Source of the DNA: Glossina fuscipes | Lineage: Eukaryota; Arthropoda; Insecta; Diptera; Glossinidae | Direction of reading: 5' to 3' | NCBI RefSeq assembly: GCF_014805625.2 | Contig: NW_023998415.1 | Location: 19,771,811 to 19,835,810, forward strand | DNA length: 64,000 bases | Part shown: piece after piece, positions 1-11,290 of the stretch | Numbering within the stretch: the first letter of the stretch is position 1 | Layout of the letters: each line of letters begins with the position of its first letter | The notes under the pieces: generated by a model | What the model saw: the letters and a program-made list of their open reading frames with translations, nothing else | Told to the model about the DNA's origin: nothing | Databases searched by the model: none | Program-made: the position numbers and the translations under genes

Positions 1-3000
1 AAATAGAAAAAGAAAAAAAAAAGCCATTGACAAAAACTATATCCCTTCTCGTAAACTTTGGAGTTTTTAAAAAAATGGGTTTAAAATATTAACAAATTTT
101 CAGATATACGTGTAACATACATTTTATTATTAATATTTGACTTGATTGATTTGATATGAAACCACAAGTCGCCCATATGCGCCCAATCAAAACATATCCG
201 TAAAAAGAAAGAATAATTCGACTCGCATGTGTTTAATCCAACTGGCAGGAAGTCTCCGATTCATTCTAGAAAATAACATATCAATTTCGATTCTTCAAAT
301 TTTGTATGGTAAATAGACCTCTTTGCAATTTTTATGTCCTTGGCTATGTTTCGCTCTTTTCCTTGTTTTTGTTTTTTTTTTATTTTTTTTTATTTTTTTT
401 TGCTCATTAAAGCGTGGAGAATCTTACCCAAACGGCACGGCACATAAGTATTTTCTTTTTAAAAGGATTTACTTTGTGTAATAATCATAGAAAAGTTAAC
501 TAAAGAACGCTTTGCAACGCTATTAGCAAACAGATAGCAAGCCATTAACAAGAAAATATGAATACTTACGGTTTGCTATCACACAAATTTGACAAGAACA
601 TTCATTTTCGAAGTATGTATAGGTTAATACCGTTACCGTTACAGCGAAAAAGTTACAACTTCTCTTCACGCATTAATAGATGGAAGATGCAAAGTCAAGA
701 ATGAATTCATGAATCAAGTATAATGTAAGCGTAAATCAGACATTGGTGGGAAAAATATGCCGAGTGGCATACTTTGTTCATCTTCATCGATTCATTATGA
801 ATGCTTTCTAATCTAATCTAATTTTTGTACATTTTCACATGATTTGATGCAAATCAAAATTGTGAAAAACTACATACCGTCACATTATCGAAATTTATCA
901 TTTACAATATAATTTCTTATTACGTGGTCATTACAACTTCACAGATTTTAAAAGAAATTTCATTTGTTTGGAAAACCAAATAATTCCTCTTCCAGTTTTA
1001 TATTATTATATTAAACAATTACTAAATTCTTTTTCTTCACTCGGTATGCATTCAATAGCATAAGAAGAAAATAAATACGCTCGCGAGCCCAACGTAGGCT
1101 AAGCGCAGAGAAAAGTAAGCTAAAATATTATCTGACAAATATTGGGCGCCATGCCCTACCTTAAATAACGTAGCTTAGTACAATTGTCGCGACAACAATT
1201 TCGGCGAACAAGGCGTTATATGGGAAGTGATGCATTCTGACGAATTTTCAATACCAAATCTCATCAAAGCATCCTAAGGATTGTGGCCCGTAAGTTGAAC
1301 ACAAGAAAACAAGACGAATAGACAAAGCTTAGATTTGAACGATTTGGAATGGTTTGGTTTAATAAACGATAAGTCAATCTCAAGTTCTTCTGGTCGTTGC
1401 ATACATCCCCCACAAGCTTAATTTGAATTAACTATGAAATAACCTCGAAGTAAATTCCTAATCATCTGATATTGTTAACTGTCGAGCATAGTTTTCTCGT
1501 TAAAATGAAATTATTGTTGGAGAATTATTGCTTTTCAACTAGAACTTCATTATTAAATAGAAATTGTTAATACTTGACCTGAACATAGTGACAGACATAG
1601 GTAGATTCTTTCATTTTTTACATTAACATTAAATCGAAATTTGCAAAATTTGAATAATTCTCCTGTATTAGCATATACATTAAGAATTATTCGAAGAAAT
1701 CTTGGAAATCATTCATATCCAACCAAATGTCTGACAAAAAAAAAAAAAAAAAAACAAATTCGAAAGTCGTGAATCGAATGTACGTAGCCCAAGAAATCTG
1801 ACAAGTCGTCGCATATATATCTGAGGTCAATGTGAGAAAATTATGATTTTTTATTTCAAAATATTCATCTACAATTACAATCAAAGTTTGTATGCGAAAG
1901 TGCGAACTCGGCATGATAAAGTAATTCATTCTTTCAAAAACGTAATTGTATGAACTTTGCTTCCAAAGCAACTTACAGCAGCAGCTTTCCAGCCAGCCAG
2001 TTAGTTCACTTCCCCAAAGAGACTCAAAAAATTCTAGTTATTTTATTACAATAACGTGTAAAGAGGAATTTAAAAAAGGAATTTTCTCAAAGAGATAAAG
2101 TAACGTAGCTTATACTAAGCCCGTTGAAATCATAAAGCATAAGAAGCATTTCACCCACCATAAACGAAGAACGAGTATATACTAATTTTATCATTTCACT
2201 AAGCTCTTGATATCATATCTGATCTGATTCCAATGGTTCTATACATATTTGAACACAGAAATATCTTAGTATATCATCAAATGGGGCAAATTAGTGTTAG
2301 CTGAAAGAGTTTAGATATGTGGATTACGATACCCGATAAGAAGGCTTTTCAAAAATAGCCCATCAATCTCCAATATTATGTTTAAGATCACATGCATTGC
2401 GGACAAAAATTTTACGGCTAGTCTTATAAATAAAAAATTTACTCTAATTCACGTGATGTGGGAACTTTCAAAATGTTATTTACGGCGTCGTGCATAAGCC
2501 GTGATCAAGCTTTTCGGCGAATACCGAGTATTCCCCAAAAATCGTCTTTAAACCTTGCAAAACTGCTACACTGCAACAGGTGAGAGCCTGTTAGTCTCTA
2601 TAAAGATTCAATGAAGCCCCAATAGAGAGAGCTGGTTGTGCGAGTAGAAGCGATAGGCGAAACACGGTCAATAGTTGCCTTTTACATTTAATTATCTGTT
2701 CCTGACTTTTTTCGCGTTTCTTTCTATTTCTGTCTTATCTTTCCCCTTTATTATATTCTCTAAAGGTTATTTATAGAGAAATTTCGCTTCGAATTGAGTT
2801 TTAATACATATGGATATGCGAATGATACGGATATAATTCTAACTGAGTTTTTCAGAAGGGAAACAATTTCAATGAAAAGAGAAAATTAATAAAAAAAAAA
2901 AAGAAAACAGATGAATGTCAAGTCAAGTACAAAGCGCAAAAGACTTGAATAAACTAGAAGGCGAGTGCTTGACACAAGAAAACGGGAATATTATGTCGAA

Positions 3001-3368
3001 TTAATCAAATGGACATTATATGTGAAAATAATTTTTTCCTTTTTTTTCTTTTTTTTTACATCACTTGCCTTGCTCCCGCACGCATAAGCATTGCAAAATA
3101 AATGTGTTCAAACTTAAATAGAAGCCATGTACAATGGTTAGGAAATTAAGAAAAATACATTAAAAAAGCTTGCTATACTTTTCTTGTAAATTTCAGAAAA
3201 GAAACCAAAAAAAAAAAGAAAAAAGAAGAACAAGAAGAAGAAGAATTCCGAAAAATTTGTTAGTTAGAGTAATGAGATTCAATGCTAACGATTTCACCAA
3301 TTTTTTTATTTAGAAGAGGTTAACGAATCATTAAGAAAAATCATTGAGGGAAAGCGTTTTATACTTAC
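1..3368. other. Intronic or intergenic AT-rich sequence, no gene seen
   Basis: No exon-like sequence was found on either strand. It holds A/T homopolymers (369-402, 1737-1754, 3037-3058), the perfect 12-bp palindrome TTGTCGCGACAA near 1185, and a piece at 1373-1425 that recurs in the same orientation near 59605-59660. If the candidate leader at 3369-4468 is real, this is the start of its first intron. Confidence 0.6.
1373..1425 (+). repeat. Copy of a dispersed repeat shared with 59605-59660
   Basis: ATCTCAAGTTCTTCTGGTCG, then TTGCATACATCC and CAAGCTTAAT, match the 59613-59660 block with few changes. This is the only clear second copy in the window. The flanks (1083-1372) may be part of the same element but show no coding pattern. 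Confidence 0.5.
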
Positions 3369-3461
3369 GACAAGTTTCTTCGTGGGTATAGTGGCGGGCT
3401 GGGGTACTGGCGGACTAATGGCTTTAATTGTTTGCGTGGGCGGTGGAAAAATCTCCGCTGG
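3369..3461 (-). CDS. Alternative reading: 93-bp proline-rich cassette exon, phase 0/0
   Basis: If the AAGCAG at 3467-3462 (minus) acts as an acceptor, the next 93 bases form 31 open codons starting PAEIFPPPTQT and ending IPTKKLV, then a GTAAGTAT donor. The piece is rich in Pro, Thr and Lys, GC-richer than its surroundings and in phase 0 at both ends, so it could insert in frame between the PK of the 42-bp exon and RRM2. A second acceptor candidate with a better pyrimidine tract ends TTTTAG near 3516. I do not recall this peptide from known Musashi proteins. An in-frame TGA lies upstream near 3557 and there is no in-frame ATG, so it cannot be an initiating exon. The simpler reading is the 3' end of a 5' leader. 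Confidence 0.25.
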
Positions 3462-4468
3462 CTGCTTAACGTAGAACAGATTTACTCCAAAGTGTGAAAT
3501 TTTGTAGGCTTTTCTAAAACACGGTAGCAAAGGAAAACACTTCTGCACACTCTTTCAACGTCGTTTACTCGTTTACTCGTAACGACGTTAAAGCTTATTG
3601 GCTGATTATTTAATCTAAAAGACTGAACGCAAAGTTTGCAGTTTGACGTTTTTTGCTTTTGTTGTGTTTTTATTTTATTTGTTTTTTCTGAGAGAAAAAA
3701 AACTAGTTAAACAGAACTGCGCTTAATGCTAACCGTCGGCTTGCTTTCGTTGAGTTAGGCTTTACTAATGAATTGAAATTTTTGAATCTCTTGCTTCGAA
3801 ATCGCTTTCAATGGTGTCCTTGTGTTTGTTTGTTTATTCTTGCTTTCTTTTTTTTTTTTGGTTTTTTTTTTTTGTTAATCTCTAACAATTTTCGTGCATT
3901 ACGGGGAAATAAGTGATCGCTTCTTTAAATCACTTACACTCACTCGGTTTAGATTTTAATCAGGATTTTTGTTATTGTTATTGTTCGTTTGTTCTTTTTA
4001 CGAAAAAAAAGGTCGCCGAAAATTGATTCACAACTACTTTAAGAAGCTCTTGAAATTCTCTACTAAAGCTCTGCTAAAGTGGTTGCATTTAAACGCGATT
4101 TTTATTTAAATTTATTTAATTATTTTTTTCTTTTTTAATTAATTTATTTTAATTTTGAAAATTGATTCGGTTTATGCGCTAAAAAAGTTTTACTATCGGT
4201 TGTAGATTGAATTGATTGATTGGCTGCTGATTGTGTGGATCGGTTGCTATAGCTTGCTGACGATTCACTTACTAGAGAGAGAAAAAATAAAATTTTTTTT
4301 TTTTTTTTTGCTTTATTCTTAATTTTTCGAATTGCGTTTTCTTTTACTTTACTTTAATATTTGCTTTAAATACAACAATAATACAATTAGAAGAATATTT
4401 TACTGAACTAGGCTACTGCACGGCTAAGGAACGCAACGACTGATGAACTCGCTTGTCTGATAACGACT
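3369..4468 (-). other. Candidate non-coding first exon (5' leader) of a minus-strand transcript
   Basis: From the candidate +1 at 4468 the minus strand runs ~1.1 kb to a consensus donor, GTC followed by GTAAGTAT, with the last exon base at 3369. In transcript sense the stretch is A-rich with many CAA and AAAC runs, typical of long fly 5' leaders. It contains only short upstream ORFs: a 4-codon one near 4090 and a 5-codon one near 3902. No ATG opens the frame that is open at its 3' end, so translation would start in a later exon. An internal donor-like A/GTAAGTG near 4271 could shorten the exon. The product is unknown: either an N-terminally shortened Rbp6 isoform or a different gene. The last ~100 bp are GC-richer and could instead be coding (see 3369-3461). 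Confidence 0.4.
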
Positions 4469-4470
4469 GA
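4437..4470 (-). promoter_or_regulatory. Candidate TATA-less core promoter: initiator plus DPE
   Basis: On the minus strand TCAGTC (4470-4465) matches the fly initiator TCAGTY, with the +1 A at 4468. The sequence AGTCG falls at exactly +28 to +32 (4441-4437) and matches the downstream promoter element consensus RGWYV. Between them, CGAG at +18 to +21 and C at +27 partly match the motif ten element. No TATA box is seen near -30. The core lies in a locally GC-rich stretch (about 4410-4520), unusual in this AT-rich window. A long GA-rich tract in minus sense (from the CT repeat at 5529-5576) lies about 1 kb upstream and could bind GAGA factor. The motifs and spacing are seen; that they work as a promoter is inference. 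Confidence 0.45.
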
Positions 4471-4590
4471 AGGACCTGCCGGAGCACGTTAAGCGGCGGC
4501 ATTGAATTCTGAGTTTGTGTGGCAGAGCAAAACCAAACAAAATCACTTTTATTCACTCGTATAATAATACATGTATATATGTATACATAG

Positions 4591-4594
<4 letters not shown>

Positions 4595-4641
<47 letters not shown>

Positions 4642-4663
4642 NNNNNNNNNNATATATATATAT
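4595..4663. repeat. TA microsatellite with a 10-N gap
   Basis: Alternating AT on both sides of ten N (4642-4651), ~75 bp upstream of the GC-rich patch that carries the candidate promoter. The true repeat length is unknown. Confidence 0.95.
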
Positions 4664-5162
4664 GTATACGTATACATATATACATACATGCCCGAACATA
4701 TACTAATACAGCCATGCATTGTGAGAGCAACTCAGCACACACGTACACATACATACGCACGCAGTGACATTTACACCCTCTACCATGTAAATCTCCAACA
4801 CGTTCACCGATAACTAAAGAGAGAGCAGGAAGTTTTTGCAATAAGAAAAAATAAAGCAAGTGAGAAAGAGCTAGTGGTATCGCTTAGGGTTGCCGTGCAA
4901 AAATCAATTTCCTGCTTAAATGCGTGGGTGTTAAGCTAACGAAAGCAAAGAGAAAGAGTAAGTAAATCACACAAGCCTTTCAAAATCACAGTACAAAATA
5001 CGTCACATCACTAAAACTAATTTCATAAAATATTCACATATCAATGAGTTTATAAGAAAAATATATATTTGAGAAATTATCATTAATAATTTTAAATATT
5101 TGCGATTGAAATATTGCAATTTAATAAAATGCAAATATAAAATGATTATAGTGTATATCTGC

Positions 5163-5193
<31 letters not shown>

Positions 5194-5466
5194 TGCATAT
5201 ATTTGTATATATGTATATATATGTATATATGTATATATTTGTTTGTGTGCGCGTGTACAAACACTTTCATCACTTACTTTAGCGTCTTTAGCTTGTTTAT
5301 GTAAAGTAGGATTCACAGAACTGTGTGTATGAGATACGGTAAAAATAAATTCACTTTCAAACATGTCCCGATAGGAAACCAAAATCGTTACTTATCGTAA
5401 GAATCGTGCGAAAGACTTGCAAGCGCTGCTCGTTCTCCTTTACTTAGTCTTTCTTGCTCTCTCGCT

Positions 5467-5524
5467 CCCCCCCCCCCCCCCCTCCCTCTCTCCACCCTCT
5501 CTCTCTCTCTCATCACTCTCTCTC

Positions 5525-5576
<52 letters not shown>
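5467..5576. repeat. Poly-C and CT tract
   Basis: A 16-C run (5467-5482), mixed CT, then about 24 perfect TC units (5529-5576). On the minus strand this is a long GA tract, a potential GAGA-factor/CLAMP site ~1 kb upstream of the candidate promoter at 4468. Confidence 0.95.
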
Positions 5577-5579
<3 letters not shown>

Positions 5580-8257
5580 TCTCTCTTTTTGTCTCCTACT
5601 CTCCTTGTTTCCTTCTCCTTTTCTCTCTCGTTCACCCTATCAAATCTATTTCTACTTTTTTTTTTTTTTCTCTATCATTCTACTCCCTATCTCGCTCTCG
5701 CTCTTTCAGACTCTTTTTCACCGTAGTTCCAAGAATAATTTCAAACAAAGAGATAAGGAAGCGGCACTGCATAGAGATGCCACATTGAAGAATGTCTTCA
5801 AAAAATCGAAGAAGAATTTAAAAGAGGTTTTTTTTTAATCCAGAATTCTCACGAAACTTGCGAAAGCAGTCGAATATAATCGCAGTCAATCTATACTACG
5901 ATAAATATGCTAATGTAAAAATTAAAAATTTTATAGGTATGAATGATTTCAAGGAAATGTCAAATTCGTTTCAACTTAGCATAATTTGAATTGTGTTCTA
6001 CTCAGAAAACTATATATCAGATTCAATATGAAGTTTTGCAAAAAGTTTCAACTTAATATCAAAGTCTAGCTGGCATATTTACCTGCAGGACCACTAATCA
6101 AAATTTTATAATTTGTTAGATATCAGTTCTCAATAGTTTGGGTATGGAGAGACTGTGTAAGAGAATCGACATCAAAGCGCAGATGTTGTGATAAATTGTC
6201 AACTAATGAAGCATTAAAACGAGTTTCAATACAATTGTTGTTATTACTACAAAAGTTTACACAATCATGTATGTTAAGATTTATGCTTGAAACCAACGTA
6301 ACTTCAAAGTTAACTGATAATCCATCATTGAAGACATGGTTGAAAAAATAAAAGAATAAAAAAAAAAAATAAAAAAAAAACGATTAACACAGTTAATTAT
6401 GTTGAGGCCTAAAAGAAAGAAACAAATGCGCGCACTGAGACAAAAGTAAGGTTTGAAATTCGGATTGTTCAGAGAAGAAAAAATATGTTGTTTTTTTTTT
6501 TTTAAATCTATTTCTGCATACTTATCGGTGTATTTTTGCCTAAAACATAAGATACAACAAAAACTGTCAACTTGACATTGTTCTACGTGCGTCAATGTGT
6601 TCCAGACACAACATAAAATGTAAGGCAAAACCTATGCTTATATAAACATAGACGTTCGTAATGAAATTTTTCAACCATTTCCAACACATACGAACAATTT
6701 CCGTTTCAGCCCTAACTTCCACAACATCACACTCGCAGCACTCATTCTCCTCGAAAATAATAATAACAACAACAATAAAATCGAACATTATTTTGATAAA
6801 CTACTTTCTCAAAATGCATACATAGAAACATATCTATATATATAGGTAAAAGTAGTCCATAGTCAGCCGTTTTACAAAAATTCCGACACACATGAACCTC
6901 TCGCTCCCACCACATTTCCTTCAAAGTTACAATATATACAAAAATATTACAACAAAGTAACAATTTTCACTTCATAGGGATGAAAGTTAAATAATACGTG
7001 AATGCATTCTCTCGTAGACATGCGTAGAACTTGTTATTGCTCAGAAAGTCTTAAAAAAAAAATAGAATATTGCGCTCATAATAAACGGACGAGAGCCTCT
7101 CATAACTATAAGGCATGCTCCATATTTATTTATTTCCCGCCAACAATACGGCGTCTGCTGTCATGGCAGCACTATCAGCAAGGTCTTCGTCTACCGGCAA
7201 CCCTGTAGGAAATTGTGAAGCGTGAGCACATTTCGATTTTCACTCACAACGCAGAGCAACGATTAAATAAAGGTTTCATTAATTAAAATGCTTCGACGAT
7301 ATTACGAATGCTTCCTAATTTTTAATTTGCTTTATTCAAGAAATTAGCGCAAAAAGCAATTTATATATTCCAGATCAAAATCTTCTTTAAAAGAATGATT
7401 AGAAATTATTTCGTCCGATCAGTGTAATCCATTGTGCCACTAAGAGGGCAAAGGCGATTAATATTGTGAAAATTTTTGTTGTAACTTTATTGTTTATCTT
7501 GAATACATGAGATAGTTATTGCGTATTTTTTTTTTGGTTTGAATCTTGGATACAGCGCAATTCAATGCAGATTTCATATAGCTTGCAACAACAAACAGAA
7601 ATGCCACCTTATAACTCAATGTATGAGTGAATGTGGAATATATAAAACATTTATCGTTTTTTCCTTTCTTGTGAATAATATTTTTTCCTAATGAATTCCA
7701 TTTGAAACCCTAAATCTAATGATTTTTTCTATATTAGCTAATCTAAATTTATATTTTATTATTTATATTCATAATGGTAAGACTCTGTCCGAGCTATTTT
7801 CCTTAAGGACGATACATAAACGTCAATGCTCTAGCGATGGTTAAATAAACAATTAATCTTTGATTAAATCATCACAGATTGACACATATTCATATGTGTT
7901 CAAGTCGATAAAGAGCTATAACGTCTGAATTTTAAGCCAATTTACTTAAAATGTTTTCTTTTTTTTTTTTTTAAGGCAAATTAATAAAAGTTAACTGTAT
8001 TATCGTTTATTATTTGTAGCTTATAGAGGAGAGTGAATTTCCTGAAATATTGTTATGACTTTTATATTCAAACTACATCCTGTGTCCATTCATCAAAATC
8101 TCCGGTATTACATACATCGAATAGCAACAACAATCAAAACAACAACAACAGCAACAACGACATACAATAAAATATAAACACAACTAGAGAACTCATGTCA
8201 ACATTTTACCATAATTCTTTCATATCGTTAAATACTACACAAACAAAACTCGCATAG

Positions 8258-8303
<46 letters not shown>

Positions 8304-8660
8304 TTATACATATACATATACACATACACATGTATACATATATACATTTATACATTTATACATACACATATATATACGTATATACGCACATATTTAAGGA
8401 TGCATACGTACGTTCATTAAAGCAGATACATATAACATACATATAGGTAGTAGTAACATGACTCCCTTAAGCGTAATATCCATAATACAATACTAAACAC
8501 GTAGCTATGCATATTTATATACATTTACACATGCATATACATAGATATATACACTTAACTGTGCAAAAATTCATATTATGTAAGTGTATGCATTTATAGG
8601 TGCGTAATATTAACTGCTTCTAGTTACTCATATATATACGTACATCTATATATATCTATC

Positions 8661-8701
<41 letters not shown>

Positions 8702-9835
8702 TAGATATACTAACATATATGTATATACAAATATACGATAGAGATAGTATATGGAAAATATATTGGGAAGCAAAAAGCATACTTTGCTATCAGTGGACTC
8801 GAAGTTTTGCGTTTTTTGTTAGCCGCAGTTGTTCCGCACATAACTGAGGGTATGTTTTATGTTGGGTAAAGCGATAACAGAACATAAATTATAAATGTTG
8901 GGTAACATTTATGCGTTTTGTGAATTTGAACGGAACGAAAGAAAACTAAGCAATCAGTGAAGAACGGTAGTGCATACGCAAACATACGCCCCAACGCGTA
9001 TATCAGTGGATGCGTATGTAATGAATCTGATCCAAAAAGATACTATAAGCTAAAACATACGAAGGATATTTTATTTCGCTTCTATTAAATCTTCAAAGTT
9101 CCCTACAAAACAACAAAACAAAACGTTACTGAGAATCTTAATAATAACTAGTTAGTTGTTTTCAAAGCACAGACTGTTAAAGAAACCGAAGAAAACGAAA
9201 TGCAAACAGATGCTAAATGTGATATTTGTGGTCGCAAATGAAGACACACACATTGGCATATACGCACATATATGCATATAAATATAAACACAAACGCACA
9301 CAAACCAACAGGCACATGCGAAACAAAGAAACGAGAAGCGTCAACGTAGGTTCATAGAGAGTGCCTAAGCGCCAACCTACTCTGTTAAGGTATACTTAAG
9401 CGATCGCGTTAGGGGATAGAGGAGTAGAAGAGTATAGATGGTTTTTAGCGGGTTAAAATTTCGCACTGGCGCAAGTGGGTGGCTTTCAATGCTCTTCCAC
9501 CTCAAAAGTAGGACATAGCCTATATATAGAAAACGTTATACGAATGATATCGAAAATCTGGTGAAAACAGAAAATACTATTGTGTTTCGTAAAAACTGAT
9601 GAAGACACAAAATTGCGAACATACTTCAGCAAATGCGGCCATATACATTCTGCAGCAAATAAAATTTGCAATCTATATTTACATGCTTACGTACCTACAA
9701 TCACCCGCATATCTAAATATGTAACGAGGTATTTTAAAAAGTCTTAAGATTTCGCGAACGACGCGTTAATATTTCAAGTTAACTAACTATATTTCGGCTC
9801 AATATTTTCTAGATTAGCTAGGATATAGATACATG

Positions 9836-9869
<34 letters not shown>

Positions 9870-10060
9870 TATAAATGTTAACTCGAATAATATACATTTT
9901 AAATTTGTAAATTTCATATAATATAAATTCTTGTCATTGTTGTCGTTATTGTGGTAAAAGTTTTCCTAACAAATTTGCGCATTTATACATATTTAGATTT
10001 ATGTGTATATTTATCTGTCAACATACAATTTTCTTGCACATAAGCTAGCAGTACACACAT

Positions 10061-10104
<44 letters not shown>

Positions 10105-10737
10105 TATGTATGTGCATGTGTAGTTTAAAAAACGGAAGTAATTGCGAAATCAATTTGTGTGTTTTCAACAAAAGTTTTCAACATTTCCTGCTCATCACCA
10201 TCAGTAGGTATACACATATATATATATATATATATAGATATAGATATATATATATATATGCATAAACAATCTTATATAAGCAATCCAAACAACGTAATAC
10301 AACGCAACACACCATAACATAATAATACAGTCATTTAGACAAACTTAAGCTTTGCCGGTAAAAAAAAAAAAAAAAACAAGAAGACTACAACAACGAAAAT
10401 AACAACGAGAACAGCAACGACATCATTAGAAAATAAACAACAGACAAGCAAACAAACAGTCACAGGAGAGACCTTACAATAAACAATTGACTGTTAGTGA
10501 TGTTTCATAAAAGCCTATTGTGAGGTGTGCCAATAATAATGACAACACTAGCAATAAAGACACAAACACTAACAACAACAAAAATATACGGAAATAATGA
10601 TAACTCATAGACACCTAACATCATTGCCATTAACATTAATTCGACATTATGCTTTAAACTTATCATTCAGACTATTGAGTACATTTACACATATAGAAAG
10701 GAATAAAAGAAAAGATGAGAAAAGAGAAACAAAACTC

Positions 10738-11290
10738 AAGTCATCATTGGCATTATTATTATTATTATCATCATCATCATCATCATCATCATCATATCAT
10801 CATCATTATCGGTGTAAGCCTTATAAGTATTGCAAGTGTGTTAATTGTTGTATTGACTCTTATAATACAACACCTATATATGTATACGTATTCATACATA
10901 ACCATTCATCCCGTAAACATACTTGAAAACATATCCATCACGTTGGCCCACATCTATACGACAGACACTGCGATCGGTGATAGATACTGAGTGAAGATGA
11001 GTTAGAGTAGGTATACTTACACATACAGTCACACTTATCTATTTGCAAAAGTTTGCAATGTCTGACAGAGAATGATGATATATATAGTAAATATATATTT
11101 ACCAGAATTTCACATAGACATACATTTCCCATTTATCTGTGGTCTTTTTAACACCTGCTGTGTACAATGTGCGTCGATAGGTGTGTGCTTTTAGAAAATT
11201 CTTACTAAAAGAAAATATAACGTAAATGAAAATCATCGTCATTATCATCATCATTATCATCATCATTATTATTATTATTATTATCATGAA
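10738..11290. repeat. ATT/ATC triplet tracts
   Basis: ATT/ATC runs at 10752-10806 and 11236-11286; similar ATC runs recur at 16976-17032. They create histidine-, isoleucine- or serine-rich apparent reading frames that are not genes. Confidence 0.9.

Noticed and set aside
2472..2582. Short plus-strand ATG frame (~35 codons) ending next to a GTGAG
   Set aside because: No recognisable protein, no acceptor or neighbouring exon, and the frame ends in TGA overlapping the possible donor; expected by chance.
4413..4859. 148-codon minus-strand frame over the promoter region
   Set aside because: Most of it is a TA microsatellite read through an N gap. The normal-looking end overlaps the Inr/DPE region and terminates at TAG with no family match.
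5417..5838. Overlapping Ser/Leu/Pro-rich frames
   Set aside because: Translations of the poly-C and CT tracts; low complexity, no start context or conserved motif.
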